64,000 nucleotides of DNA from an uncultured Acinetobacter sp. (lineage in GTDB: Bacteria > Pseudomonadota > Gammaproteobacteria > Pseudomonadales > Moraxellaceae): positions 1 to 64,000 of the forward strand of contig NZ_CANQTS010000010.1 of the NCBI RefSeq assembly GCF_947626835.1, read 5' to 3'. Shown here piece by piece: positions 28,163-37,650 of the stretch. Below the pieces are notes generated by a model that did no database searches, was not told the origin of the DNA, and saw only the letters and a program-made list of their open reading frames with translations. Every line of letters starts with the position of its first letter. Within the stretch, counting starts at the first letter, position 1. The position numbers were made by a program, and so were the translations under genes.

Positions 28163-29704
28163 TTAATTACGGCGTGTGTCCACAACCCATGTATCTTTAA
28201 TTCCACCACCTTGTGATGAGTTCACCACCAATGAACCGGCTTGCATCGCCACACGTGTTAAACCACCCGGTACAATCTCGGTGCGTAACGGTGAACTTAA
28301 TACAAAGGGGCGTAAATCAATGTGACGCTCTGCCATACCGTCATGGGTTAAGGTTGGGCACACCGATAAATCTAAGGTTGGCTGTGCAATATAAGCATGT
28401 GGTGTGGCCAATAACTTTTTACGGAAAAGTTCAATCTCTTTTTGAGACGCTTGCGGACCAATTAACATGCCATAACCGCCCGAACCTTGTGCTTCTTTAA
28501 CCACTAGTTTTTCTAGGTTTTCAAGTACATACTCTAAAGCATTGTGTTCACGGCATTGATAGGTTGGCACATTTTTTAACATCGGTTTTTCATTGAGGTA
28601 ATATTCAATCATTTTATCCACATAAGGATAAATTGATTTATCATCAGCGACCCCTGTGCCTGGTGCATTACTGATCACCACATTATGCGCCAAATAAGCC
28701 GACATTAAACCCGCAACCCCTAAAGTACTGTCTGCTTTAAAGCACAGTGGATCTAAAAAGGCATCATCGACACGGCGATAGATCACATCGACCTGTTGGC
28801 GACCACGTAAGGTACGTACATAGACTTTGTCATTTTCGACAAATAAATCACGCGCTGAGACTAAAGGCACATCCATTTCACGTGCCAAGAACGAGTGTTC
28901 ATAATAAGCACTGTTAAAACGTCCTGGTGTGAGTACCACAATAAATGGATTGTCGACATAAGCACTTTCTGCCAAAATCTGTTTTAACAATTGTGGATAT
29001 TGCTCTATGGCCAATACATGGTTGCTTTGGCACAAATCTGGCATTAGCTTTTGGCTGATTTTACGGCTTTCTAACATATACGATACACCCGATGGAGTAC
29101 GTAAATTATCTTCTAAAACGTAAAACTCGCCTTCACGGTCACGAATAATATCTATGCCGCTAATTTGACCATAAATACCACCTTTTAAGTGATGACCCAA
29201 CATTTGTGGCAAATACGCTTCATGGGTTAAAACTTGTTGTGCAGGCACAATACCGGCTTTTAAAATTTCTTGATCATGATAAATATCATGTAAAAATAAG
29301 TTCAAGGCACGCACACGTTGTGCTGAACCCAGTGCAATCTTATTCCATTGCTGCTTGGCAATTACACGTGGAATCACATCAAATGGGATAGTACGTTCAA
29401 TCCCTTCGTCTTCACCATAGACCGTAAAGGTAATTCCTTCGTATAAAAAATGCTGTTTGGCTGCTTCATTGAGTGCATTGAGCTTGCTGAGGTCATGTTG
29501 TGCTAACCATTGCTCAATGTTGGCGCAGGTCTCACCTGAGATGCTTTTTTCATCTCTTAATTCATTAAAAAACTCAGATTTGAGCTGTTGAAATAGATAA
29601 TGCGCTTGCGCAGGGACACGCTTTGCCTCTTCGACTGTTTTTGGTTGTAGCTGCTCGGTCGCCTGCACAGCTGCGCGAGCATTGTGCTTAGTTTCTTTCA
29701 ACAT
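28163..29704 (-). CDS. Circularly permuted ATP-grasp ligase (CP_ATPgrasp type)
   Basis: A 513-residue ATP-dependent carboxylate-amine ligase homologue with permuted ATP-grasp motifs (DUF404/DUF407 type). Key visible segments are F-Y-V-L-E-D-N-L-R-T-P-S-G-V-S-Y near the middle, D-V-I-Y-R-R-V-D-D, and V-V-K-E-A-Q-G-S-G-G-Y-G-M-L-I-G in the ATP lid region. Predicted to form an amide bond in an unidentified peptide. It is the first gene of the leftward five-gene cluster and is divergent from the WYL regulator. Confidence 0.88.
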   Translation of the reverse strand: MLKETKHNARAAVQATEQLQPKTVEEAKRVPAQAHYLFQQLKSEFFNELRDEKSISGETCANIEQWLAQHDLSKLNALNEAAKQHFLYEGITFTVYGEDEGIERTIPFDVIPRVIAKQQWNKIALGSAQRVRALNLFLHDIYHDQEILKAGIVPAQQVLTHEAYLPQMLGHHLKGGIYGQISGIDIIRDREGEFYVLEDNLRTPSGVSYMLESRKISQKLMPDLCQSNHVLAIEQYPQLLKQILAESAYVDNPFIVVLTPGRFNSAYYEHSFLAREMDVPLVSARDLFVENDKVYVRTLRGRQQVDVIYRRVDDAFLDPLCFKADSTLGVAGLMSAYLAHNVVISNAPGTGVADDKSIYPYVDKMIEYYLNEKPMLKNVPTYQCREHNALEYVLENLEKLVVKEAQGSGGYGMLIGPQASQKEIELFRKKLLATPHAYIAQPTLDLSVCPTLTHDGMAERHIDLRPFVLSSPLRTEIVPGGLTRVAMQAGSLVVNSSQGGGIKDTWVVDTRRN

Positions 29705-29724
29705 GCTTACCCTCTTTTATCTAT

Positions 29725-29753
29725 TTGTTATGTATTATTGTATATGTAAGCAA
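29725..29753 (-). promoter_or_regulatory. Weak candidate promoter for the ATP-grasp/Anbu/BLUF operon
   Basis: Read leftward, TTGCTT (29753-29748) is followed after 17 bases by TAACAA (29730-29725), about 20 bases from the ATG. The -35 is fair and the -10 is poor. Confidence 0.3.
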
Positions 29754-29763
29754 AATCAGTGCC

Positions 29764-29796
29764 ATGATCATAGAGCATGATATGCTACTGTATAAT
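29764..29796 (+). promoter_or_regulatory. Palindromes and -10 element upstream of the WYL regulator
   Basis: ATGATCAT (29764-29771) and the perfect palindrome AGCAT-GAT-ATGCT (29774-29786) lie just before a consensus TATAAT (29791-29796) pointing at the WYL gene. The palindrome would fall between the -35 and -10 regions, a typical place for a repressor site. The -35 itself is not recognisable. It could control both divergent transcripts. Confidence 0.4.
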
Positions 29797-29943
29797 AAAG
29801 CATCACCTCATACCTTCGCAATGGTGTTTTATACCAAGTGATTACACGACAAAATTTATATTTGAAGACACATGAAAACACTTCAATTTTTACACTTGCA
29901 CGCCTTACAATGCCTATTCAACTGACTGCACACTGATATTGAT

Positions 29944-30948
29944 ATGACAGGTCATACAGAAAAAGAAACCTCCAACAGCTTATATCGCCAATGGCAAATT
30001 TTAGCGCGTCTGTCTACAGGCAAATGGATTGGTACGCGTGAGTTGCAGCAACAATTACAACGTGAAGGCATTGAAACCAGTCTGCGTACTATCCAGCGTG
30101 ACCTGAATCAAATTGCACAACGCTTCCCCATAGAGAGCAATAAAACTGTGCCACAAGGTTGGCGTTGGTGTCATGATGCACCTATTCAGAGCTTACCGCA
30201 TATGACCAGTTCTCAAGCGGTCACCTTTATGATGGTAGAAGAACACCTTAAACATTTACTACCACCCAGCTTAGTGGCCGAAATGAATCCTTGGTTTGAT
30301 GCAGCACGTCGTAGCCTACCCGACCAAAATCATGTCAAACAATGGATGAATAGAGTGCGCATTGTGCCCTCCAGTCAACCTTTGATTCCACCCATGGTCG
30401 ATCAAGCAGCACAACAAGCGATTTATGAAGCTTTATTACAAGACAAACAGCTTGAATGCGAATATCAAAGCCGTATTTCAGGCGAAGAGAAAACCTATGT
30501 CTTAAATCCGCTCGCTTTGGTACAAAAAGGCGCGGTGATTTACCTCATTTGCACCCGCCACGATAAAAATGCCATTCAGACCTTTGCTTTGCACCGTTTT
30601 AAGGCAGCAAGAGTGCTCGAGAGTCGTGCCATGCACCAAAATGATTTTCATTTAGATGAGTATATCGAATCGGGGGCTTTGGGGTTTCGCGTGGACTATC
30701 AAAAAGCCACAGAAAACATTGAACTAAAATTGACCATGAATGCCAAAACCGTGCATTTTTTTGAAGAAAGTGCCTTAAGTCGCGATCAAGTCATTGAGCA
30801 ATTCACGGATAACTTATATCAAGTACGTGCTACGGTGCCTTTTACCTCGCAATTGGTATGGTGGCTACGTGGTTTTGGGCGCAAAATTTTGCAGATTGAA
30901 CCGCAAATAGTCGCTGATGCCGTATATGAACATGAAGTAGATGCTTAA
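29944..30948 (+). CDS. WYL-domain transcriptional regulator
   Basis: A 334-residue regulator with an N-terminal DeoR-like helix-turn-helix (about 15-65, including T-R-E-L-Q-Q-Q-L and S-L-R-T-I-Q-R-D-L-N) and a WYL domain (about 150-230) whose usual motif appears in degenerate form. A C-terminal WCX-like extension follows. WYL proteins sense nucleic acids or nucleotides in several phage-defence and repair settings. No good ribosome site precedes the ATG, so the start is uncertain. Its position at the head of the divergent Anbu cluster suggests, but does not prove, control of that operon. Confidence 0.82.
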   Translation: MTGHTEKETSNSLYRQWQILARLSTGKWIGTRELQQQLQREGIETSLRTIQRDLNQIAQRFPIESNKTVPQGWRWCHDAPIQSLPHMTSSQAVTFMMVEEHLKHLLPPSLVAEMNPWFDAARRSLPDQNHVKQWMNRVRIVPSSQPLIPPMVDQAAQQAIYEALLQDKQLECEYQSRISGEEKTYVLNPLALVQKGAVIYLICTRHDKNAIQTFALHRFKAARVLESRAMHQNDFHLDEYIESGALGFRVDYQKATENIELKLTMNAKTVHFFEESALSRDQVIEQFTDNLYQVRATVPFTSQLVWWLRGFGRKILQIEPQIVADAVYEHEVDA

Positions 30949-30956
30949 AATAAACA

Positions 30957-30989
30957 AGGCATCCCAGACTTTGGGATGCCTATTTTTTA
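30957..30989 (+). terminator. Rho-independent terminator after the WYL gene
   Basis: Ten-pair perfect stem (AGGCATCCCA and its complement), 5-base loop, then ATTTTTT. Confidence 0.92.
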
Positions 30990-31218
30990 TGATTATGAGT
31001 TTTTTAAGTTTTTTTCTTGGATTAAAGCAAACTGTATGCCATGTTTTTATCTTATCAGTGATGCTTTGTTTTAAAACTTATGCTAGGTATTCATATTTTA
31101 AAAAACAGCGATTTAACTTTCATATAATAAGAACAACTCATCATCATCTGTAGCGCTAAGGTGGAGCAAGTAGGCTTTTCAATTCATAACTGTCTCATAT
31201 GGGGCATAATACAGGGCA

Positions 31219-31243
31219 CAAAAAAGGCAGCCTACGCTGCCTT
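31219..31243 (-). terminator. Leftward terminator after the MFS transporter
   Basis: AAGGCAGC-CTAC-GCTGCCTT perfect stem; read leftward it is followed by TTTTTTG. It lies just beyond the transporter stop. Confidence 0.9.
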
Positions 31244-31257
31244 CTTTTGTACATGGG

Positions 31258-32463
31258 TTATCTTGAATCTTGCTTGGCTTTATAACGCGACAATGCAGTG
31301 ACTGCTACAGCCGATACCACCACAGCAGGTAAGCTTGCCATTAAAATACCGGTAGTGCCTAAACCAAGTGCTAAAATCTTACCTGTTAACAATGGACCTG
31401 TCATTGCGCCTAAACGCCCCAGTGAAATTGCAGTTCCAACGCCAGTAACTTTGCCTGAACCCGAATAGAAAATCGGAGAGATACCATACAGAATAGATTG
31501 ACCACCTGTAGAGAAAATACCCCCCATCACACCTGCTAAAATTAAGACTGGCACAGCGGTTGTGGTAAATAACAGTGACAGTGCGATAAATAAACCACTG
31601 TAAATAATCACCGCCATTTGCCAAAGTTTTAAACGGTCAAGTAAATAACCCAATCCTAAAGTACCAATTACTGCACCGACTTGGAACACCAACATCACTA
31701 AAAAGGCTTGTTGTTTTTCTAGGCCTTGTTGCATAAGTAAGTTTGGCAACCAACTAATTAAAATGTAGTTGATCATTAAGGTAAAAAAGAAGCCAACCCA
31801 CAGCGGTAAGGTATTTTTATATTGCTGTTGTTTAAACAAGACCTCTGCCATACCCGGTACATCTTCATTGCTGGCTTGTTTAACCACACGTGGCTTGTCT
31901 TTTAAAATCACGGCCATAAATGGAATCAGCAATAATGGGGTTAAACCACCAATTAAAAACAGCGTTTGCCATTTAATGTCGGTGACCAGCATTGCTAAAC
32001 CAGCCACGAAAATTGCACCTACAGGTAGACCACAGTACATTAAGCTATTGAGTTTACCGCGGTTTTCTTCGGTTGCTTCATCCCCCACCACTGAAATCAT
32101 GGTCGGCATCGCAGCACCTAAACCTAAGCCTGTTAAAAAGCGCGCAAGGTATAAAATCTCTAGATTGGGTGCAATTGCAGTTAATGCCATAAACACGCCA
32201 AAAATCCCGATGGAAAGCATCAGAACTTTCTTTTGACCTAAATAATCGGCCACGCGTCCGCCAAAAAATGCCCCAAACAACATCCCAAATACACCTAAGC
32301 TAAACACATAGCCCATTTGTACTTGGTCTAAAGCATAGCTTGCTGCAATTCCTTGTGCAGCAATCCCTGGTGCTTGTAAATCAAAGCCTTCAAAGAATGC
32401 AACCCAGAAACATAAAAATACGATCAAGATTTTTTGTTTCTTGCTTGTGGTACTGTGCGCCAT
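31258..32463 (-). CDS. MFS transporter, aromatic acid:H+ symporter family (MhpT-like)
   Basis: A 401-residue inner-membrane transporter with 12 predicted helices. The start at 32463 follows GGAG 8 bases upstream, inside the longer frame. The first helix has E-G-F-D-L-Q-A-P-G-I-A, the signature of the AAHS family and close to the 3-phenylpropionate/3-hydroxyphenylpropionate transporter MhpT. The loop motif G-G-R-V-A-D-Y-L-G-Q-K-K (MFS motif A) follows helix 2, and G-A-x-x-P-T-M is at helix 4. No catabolic genes or regulator lie next to it, so its substrate (an aromatic acid) is only a family inference. Confidence 0.85.
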   Translation of the reverse strand: MAHSTTSKKQKILIVFLCFWVAFFEGFDLQAPGIAAQGIAASYALDQVQMGYVFSLGVFGMLFGAFFGGRVADYLGQKKVLMLSIGIFGVFMALTAIAPNLEILYLARFLTGLGLGAAMPTMISVVGDEATEENRGKLNSLMYCGLPVGAIFVAGLAMLVTDIKWQTLFLIGGLTPLLLIPFMAVILKDKPRVVKQASNEDVPGMAEVLFKQQQYKNTLPLWVGFFFTLMINYILISWLPNLLMQQGLEKQQAFLVMLVFQVGAVIGTLGLGYLLDRLKLWQMAVIIYSGLFIALSLLFTTTAVPVLILAGVMGGIFSTGGQSILYGISPIFYSGSGKVTGVGTAISLGRLGAMTGPLLTGKILALGLGTTGILMASLPAVVVSAVAVTALSRYKAKQDSR

Positions 32464-32862
32464 AAATGATTCTCCGTTTTTCACAGTGCATTCGTGTAGT
32501 GGGGCATTTTGAGCGAGTCGCGCTCAGATACCTAGCACGACAATAGTCGGACAAATATAAAGCAAAAACCTAGCAAACTTCATTCTTTTATAGTTAAAAC
32601 ATTGAATAAAAATAACTATTACGTCTTAATTATTTAATTAATACTTAAAAAACATAGATTTATATATTTGAAAGTTTTTAACGATCGCATCATCATTAAA
32701 AGTAATTTAAGCTAAACCTAAATTAAATTTATCAGCCTAACGATAAAAAATTATTCTCTTTATTATAAATTAATGGGTTTGATTATTTTATGTAGATCAT
32801 AGACATACTCAAGAAATACATAAAAAAACCCGCACTTGGCGGGTTCTTTATTAGCTAAAATA
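32464..32862. other. AT-rich intergenic region between the MFS gene and mnmG
   Basis: About 400 bases, strikingly AT-rich (long runs of A, T and TTAATTAA-like words from about 32590 to 32800). It holds the leftward promoter of the transporter and the mnmG terminator. No reading frame with a ribosome site and no RNA gene were recognised. Such composition is typical of H-NS-bound or strongly bent promoter DNA. Confidence 0.5.
32822..32846 (-). terminator. Leftward terminator after mnmG
   Basis: AACCCGC and GCGGGTT arms with a 5-base loop; read leftward the stem is followed by a T run. It lies about 17 bases beyond the mnmG stop. Confidence 0.88.
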
Positions 32863-34743
32863 TTATGCGGATTTTTTAGCTTGGTTATTTTTACGAATCG
32901 TAATCATCACCAATTGCACTGCCGCAGGTGTCACACCCGGAATACGACCTGCTTGTGCAAGTGTTTCAGGACGAACATCTTTTAACTTTAATGTAATTTC
33001 ACGTGATAAACCTGACACGATGTCATAATCAAAATCCGCAGGAATTTTGGTTTCTTCCAAACGCTTCATTTGCGCCACGTCTTCTTGCTGACGGTTAATA
33101 TAACCGGCATATTTCACCGCAATTTCAATTTGCTCACCGACAAATGCAGAAACTTCAGAATCTGTAATTTCAGCAATTTGTGCAAAATTAATATTTGGAC
33201 GTTTGAGCAAATCAATCGCATTGGTTTCTTTAGATAAATCATCGCCTGTGAGTTCAACAAACTTTTTACCTAAAGCATTGTTGGGTGCAGCCCAAAGATG
33301 TTGCAAACGACCTTTTTCACTCTCTACAGCTTCCATCTTCTGGCTATATGCTGCCCAACGCGCGTCATCCACCAAACCTAACTCACGACCAATCGCGGTT
33401 AAGCGTTGATCGGCGTTGTCTTCACGCAGCATTAAGCGGTATTCGGCACGTGAGGTAAACATACGATAGGGTTCTTTAGTACCAAGCGTGATTAAATCAT
33501 CAACCAATACACCCATATAGGCTTCATCACGTTTTGGTGTCCATTGTTCTTGATCCCATGCACGGCGTGCCGCATTTAGACCTGCCAATAAACCTTGTGC
33601 ACCGGCTTCTTCATAACCTGTGGTACCGTTAATTTGACCGGCAAAATACAAGTTATTAATGGCTTTGGTTTCAAGTGAGAACTTTAACGCTTGTGGGTTA
33701 AAGTAATCATATTCAATCGCATAACCCGGACGCAAGATGTGTGCATTTTCCATACCACGGATTGAGCGCACCAATTCAAACTGCACATCAAATGGCAATG
33801 AGGTTGAAATACCATTTGGATAAAGTTCATGTGTATCTAGACCTTCAGGCTCTAAAAACACTTGATGTGAATCTTTATCAGCAAATTTATGAATTTTATC
33901 TTCAATTGATGGGCAGTAACGTGGACCTACCCCTTCAATCACGCCTGTGTACATTGGCGAGCGGTCTAAACCACCACGAATAATGTCATGGGTTTTTTCA
34001 TTGGTATGAGTAATGTAGCAATTCACTTGTTCAGGGTGCATAGACGCATCACCCATAAATGACATGGTTGGCGATGGGAAATCACCCGGCTGCGCTGTCA
34101 TCACAGAAAAATCTACAGAACGTGCATCAATACGTGGCGGTGTACCTGTTTTTAAACGACCGACAGGTAAATTCAATTCACGTAAACGTGCAGCCAATGA
34201 AATTGAAGGTGGATCACCGGCACGACCACCGCTCGATTTTTCTAAACCGATGTGAATCACACCACCTAAGAATGTACCTGTTGTAAGCACAACAGTTTTG
34301 GCATCAAAGCGCACACCCATTTGCGTGATCACGCCTTTAACGGTATCACCTTCCACAATTAAGTCATCTGCCGCTTGTTGGAAAATGTCTAAATTGGCTT
34401 GATTTTCTAAGGTTTCACGAATCGCCGCTTTAAAGCGCACACGGTCAGCTTGGGCACGTGTGGCACGTACTGCTGCACCTTTACGTGAGTTTAAAATACG
34501 AAATTGAATACCGCCTTTATCGGCAGCCAATGCCATGGCACCGCCTAAAGCATCAATTTCACGGACTAAATGTGATTTACCAATACCACCAATGGCTGGG
34601 TTACAGCTCATCTGCCCCAAAGTCTCAATGTTATGAGTTAAGAGCAAAGTCTGTCGACCCATACGTGCTGCAGCAAGTGCGGCTTCCGTACCTGCGTGAC
34701 CGCCACCGATAACAATGACATCATAAACTTTAGGATAGTGCAT
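32863..34743 (-). CDS. mnmG: tRNA uridine-5-carboxymethylaminomethyl modification enzyme, FAD subunit
   Basis: With MnmE it installs the (carboxymethyl)aminomethyl group on the wobble uridine of several tRNAs. The 626-residue protein has the N-terminal FAD-binding motif [11 protein letters not shown], the conserved C-N-P-A-I-G-G segment, and the C-terminal helical MnmE-binding region. mnmE is not in the window; the gene is a single leftward unit. Confidence 0.97.
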   Translation of the reverse strand: MHYPKVYDVIVIGGGHAGTEAALAAARMGRQTLLLTHNIETLGQMSCNPAIGGIGKSHLVREIDALGGAMALAADKGGIQFRILNSRKGAAVRATRAQADRVRFKAAIRETLENQANLDIFQQAADDLIVEGDTVKGVITQMGVRFDAKTVVLTTGTFLGGVIHIGLEKSSGGRAGDPPSISLAARLRELNLPVGRLKTGTPPRIDARSVDFSVMTAQPGDFPSPTMSFMGDASMHPEQVNCYITHTNEKTHDIIRGGLDRSPMYTGVIEGVGPRYCPSIEDKIHKFADKDSHQVFLEPEGLDTHELYPNGISTSLPFDVQFELVRSIRGMENAHILRPGYAIEYDYFNPQALKFSLETKAINNLYFAGQINGTTGYEEAGAQGLLAGLNAARRAWDQEQWTPKRDEAYMGVLVDDLITLGTKEPYRMFTSRAEYRLMLREDNADQRLTAIGRELGLVDDARWAAYSQKMEAVESEKGRLQHLWAAPNNALGKKFVELTGDDLSKETNAIDLLKRPNINFAQIAEITDSEVSAFVGEQIEIAVKYAGYINRQQEDVAQMKRLEETKIPADFDYDIVSGLSREITLKLKDVRPETLAQAGRIPGVTPAAVQLVMITIRKNNQAKKSA

Positions 34744-34971
34744 AGTGGTAATAGAGAGATTGAAAAATAAGACCGAAGATTATAGCAAAAGTTTGTCTAT
34801 AAGTTGACATTTTCGTGGATTTTCTTTTTGGTTAAAAATGACAATCACAGTATGTTTTTGAGTTCATTTGGTTTAAGGTAAAATTTGATTTTTTTCATCA
34901 AAGATCAAGCCAAACAACAGCAACAATAATATGCATGTTGTTGGATATACAATAATCTAAGGGTATTCACT

Positions 34972-35331
34972 ATGAATAAGAAAATTTTAATCAGCGCTTT
35001 ACTTGCAAGTGTATTGAGTCCAATGATGGCGATTGCCAATGATAAAGTACCGGCCATCTATCACCCAGAAGGTTTTCAAAAGGTCTGTAAAGGCAAACAA
35101 CAAGGTGATTGGGTGCAGTTTGCTTATCGCGGCATTATTTGGAATGGCAGCTGCCAACCACAATTTTTCAGCTCAGAAAAAAATGCCGTTATTTATGGTG
35201 ATGAACCCGAGTTACTGAATGTCTGTCGCACAAATCCTCAAAGCACCAGCATTATCTTAGACGGACGCACCTATAAAGGTCAATGTGCTTTAGGTTTTAA
35301 CCCACCACGTCCCGCTGCGGGCAATCGTTAA
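34972..35331 (+). CDS. Small secreted four-cysteine protein, unknown function
   Basis: I do not recognise a family. The 119-residue protein begins with a clear Sec signal peptide (M-N-K-K-I-L-I-S-A-L-L..., cleavage near A-I-A-N at 20-23). The mature part, about 97 residues, has four Cys spaced to allow two disulfides and a Pro-rich end (N-P-P-R-P-A-A-G). It is predicted periplasmic. It is flanked by mnmG divergently and prmA downstream, with its own terminator. Confidence 0.7.
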   Translation: MNKKILISALLASVLSPMMAIANDKVPAIYHPEGFQKVCKGKQQGDWVQFAYRGIIWNGSCQPQFFSSEKNAVIYGDEPELLNVCRTNPQSTSIILDGRTYKGQCALGFNPPRPAAGNR

Positions 35332-35344
35332 TTCCACACCGAAG

Positions 35345-35377
35345 ATGCACGATCACCAATTGATCGTGCATTTTTTA
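35345..35377 (+). terminator. Rho-independent terminator after the secreted cysteine protein
   Basis: Eleven-pair perfect stem (ATGCACGATCA and its complement), 5-base loop, then six T. Confidence 0.92.
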
Positions 35378-35477
35378 TCAGCTTAGTTGAGTTGCACAAT
35401 CAATTGTTGCTAAAACTCACGGTTTCAGCTTGAGGTACGCTACACTATTGCCTTTCCTTTTGTTGTAGGTGATGCCC

Positions 35478-36377
35478 GTGAAGTGGTTACAAATTCATAT
35501 TACAGTTGATCAAGCGCAAGTCGATTTTACCGAAACCTTACTTGAATCTTTAGGTGCGCTGAGCGTGACTTTAGATGATGCTGAAAATCAAGATTTACTC
35601 GAACCACTGCCGGGTGAGACACCACTTTGGAATAAAGTCATTGTAACAGGCATCTATGCCCAAGAAGATGACGAAGAAATTGATGTTGATTCGATTGTGA
35701 CTTTTGCCAAAGCCCAATTACCCGATGCCCCATTGACGCATGAATTTATTGAAGACCAAGAATGGGAACGTACATGGATGGATGCCTATGAGCCGATTCA
35801 AATTGCCGATCATTTTTGGATTGTGCCTGAATGGCTTAACTCACCCGATCAAAATGCGGTAAATTTAAAACTTGATCCGGGCTTGGCCTTTGGTACAGGC
35901 AACCATGCATCAACGTTCTTATGCTTACAATGGTTAGCAAAAACAGATCTTAAAGACAAAATTGTGATTGATTATGGGTGCGGCTCAGGCATTTTAGCGG
36001 TTGCAGCATTGTTATTGGGCGCCAAAAAAGTCTATGCCACTGATATTGACCCTCAAGCGGTTTTGGCCACACAACAAAATGCTGAGCTTAATGGTGTACT
36101 TGAAAACTTATATGTAGGCTTACCTGATGAGTTCAATGAAACCTTAAAAGACCAAAAAGCTGATGTGTTTGTCGCGAACATTTTAGCCGGTCCTTTAATG
36201 ATGCTTGCGCCACAGTTCGCAACACTGGTCAAATCTGAGGGAGAGTTCGCACTTGCAGGTGTAATTGAAGAGCAAGTATCTGATGTTTCTAGTGTTTATT
36301 CTGAATTTTTTGATATATTAGAGGTCGAAAAACGCGATGGATACTGGTGTCGCATCTCGGGTAAACGCCAACCTTAA
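35478..36377 (+). CDS. prmA: Ribosomal protein L11 methyltransferase
   Basis: SAM-dependent trimethylation of ribosomal protein L11. I start at the GTG at 35478 (M-K-W-L-Q-I-H), because AGG lies about 8 bases upstream and the in-frame ATG at 35472 is too close to it. This gives 299 residues. An N-terminal L11-recognition domain is followed by the Rossmann domain with [12 protein letters not shown]. The conserved [14 protein letters not shown] segment precedes it. Confidence 0.94.
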   Translation: MKWLQIHITVDQAQVDFTETLLESLGALSVTLDDAENQDLLEPLPGETPLWNKVIVTGIYAQEDDEEIDVDSIVTFAKAQLPDAPLTHEFIEDQEWERTWMDAYEPIQIADHFWIVPEWLNSPDQNAVNLKLDPGLAFGTGNHASTFLCLQWLAKTDLKDKIVIDYGCGSGILAVAALLLGAKKVYATDIDPQAVLATQQNAELNGVLENLYVGLPDEFNETLKDQKADVFVANILAGPLMMLAPQFATLVKSEGEFALAGVIEEQVSDVSSVYSEFFDILEVEKRDGYWCRISGKRQP

Positions 36378-36397
36378 TAAACTTTAAGTTATCAGCT

Positions 36398-37261
36398 ATG
36401 AATAAAAAGCAAACCCAATGCCCTGAATGTACAACAATCTATAAAGTTTCTGTTGCACAGCTCACCATTGCACAGGGCATGGTTTGTTGTCCAAAATGTA
36501 GCCATAGCTTCAATGGTTTATTGAATTTGGTTGAAATCAGCACAGCGCAACATCTGCCCGAGGCGGCGGAGCCTGCTTTGTTGCACCACGACTATGAGCA
36601 TGAAGTCAGTGATCATGTTTTGGCCAGAAGTTATAGTCAGCAACATTTGCTCGATATTTTTGATCGTAAGATTGAACAGTCCAATATTGACTTACACACC
36701 TATTTAAACAATTTAAATTATTTTAGTAGCGACCCCATCTATCAATTTCCTAGTTTAAAACTCTCAGAGCGAGAGCTGCATGTGCCTGAAAAACATAGCC
36801 TTGGTTACTATATTTTGTGGAGCAGTATTAATTTAGTGTTAGTGGGTTTTTTAGCCTTTCAAATCTTATGGTTCAATCCTGATTTTGTAGCACGCTATCC
36901 CAGCTTAAATCATGGTTTGGTCTTTGCCTGCAATTTGATGGATTGTCAGCGCTTTGAGCAACGTTATGAATATATCCATATCTCTCAGTTCAAAATCACA
37001 ACCCATGCACAGGGTCAGCAAATATTCAGTGGTATTTTGCTCAATCAAGATACAAAAAGCATGCCGCTGCCCAATTTACGTTTACGCTTTGAAAATGACA
37101 CTGGCAGCGTAGAATATCTTTATCTCCCTGAAGATTATCTTGAATCTAAATACCAAGGCATTGAACGTATCCCCTCAAATACACCGTTTGGCTTTAATTT
37201 TCGGCTGGCTTTACCTAAAAACCAAATACAAAACCCACGTTTAGAAATCGTTGCCCCATAA
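36398..37261 (+). CDS. Zinc-ribbon (MJ0042-type) and DUF3426 membrane protein
   Basis: A 287-residue protein with an N-terminal zinc ribbon (Cys8, Cys11, Cys31, Cys34; a further Cys at 30), a linker, one membrane helix at about 136-160, and a periplasmic DUF3426 domain to the end. It follows prmA by 20 bases and is likely cotranscribed. In related bacteria this type of protein is also found next to prmA and fis. Its function is unknown. Confidence 0.85.
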   Translation: MNKKQTQCPECTTIYKVSVAQLTIAQGMVCCPKCSHSFNGLLNLVEISTAQHLPEAAEPALLHHDYEHEVSDHVLARSYSQQHLLDIFDRKIEQSNIDLHTYLNNLNYFSSDPIYQFPSLKLSERELHVPEKHSLGYYILWSSINLVLVGFLAFQILWFNPDFVARYPSLNHGLVFACNLMDCQRFEQRYEYIHISQFKITTHAQGQQIFSGILLNQDTKSMPLPNLRLRFENDTGSVEYLYLPEDYLESKYQGIERIPSNTPFGFNFRLALPKNQIQNPRLEIVAP

Positions 37262-37352
37262 TCTTGAAAAAAAATCCCATAAACATGAAAAAAAAATGAA
37301 AAAAATGCAGTTTTCTTGCTCACTTTTTCTTAGACAATGGTATTATACGCGC

Positions 37353-37460
37353 CATTACAGCTTCGGCTGCAAACACCTCGCTTGATTGAAAACAAATAAC
37401 AACTTCTGCTCATATTGCGCTTTATCTCCTATAACAGCGTATGAGCCGGTTTTTTGTTTT
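37353..37460 (+). ncRNA. Candidate small RNA upstream of fis
   Basis: A possible -10 (TATTAT 37341-37346, with a TTGCTC 19 bases further up) would start a transcript near 37353. It ends at an intrinsic-terminator-like hairpin (GCTCATA with TATGAGC, plus CGCT with AGCG, 37408-37446) followed by a T-rich tail. This would give a roughly 105-nt RNA with a UUCG-capped hairpin at its 5' part. No match to a known family is claimed; it could equally be the attenuated leader of fis. Confidence 0.35.
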
Positions 37461-37462
37461 AT
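37408..37462 (+). terminator. Terminator-like hairpin in the fis leader
   Basis: GCTCATA (37408-37414) pairs with TATGAGC (37440-37446) and CGCT with AGCG inside, with a 3-base bulge, followed by CGG and a long T-rich stretch. There is no coding gene whose end it could serve, as the previous stop is 147 bases upstream. Confidence 0.6.
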
Positions 37463-37617
37463 TTTGGTGTGTAACAAAAATTCATGGTTTGTTACGATCA
37501 AAAAACAACCAAAGCGTATGCTTGTGGCAAGCTAACCTATCTGTTTTAGAGTTTAGAGCTTTTCTGGATTTAAGATCTAAAACTGGGGGGTTCAATTAAT
37601 TTTTAGACCACATTTAT

Positions 37618-37650
37618 ATATCACCTTATCCCGGTGATATTTATTTTTCG
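37618..37650 (+). promoter_or_regulatory. Hairpin with T run directly before fis
   Basis: ATATCACC (37618-37625) and GGTGATAT (37633-37640) form a perfect 8-bp stem with loop TTATCCC, followed by TTATTTTT and then, after about a dozen bases, the fis ATG. It may terminate or block translation of fis depending on conditions. Confidence 0.5.

Noticed and set aside
30941..31153. A 70-residue reading frame after the WYL gene
   Set aside because: It overlaps the WYL stop region and contains the terminator hairpin in its coding sequence, has no ribosome site, and its composition is that of AT-rich non-coding DNA.
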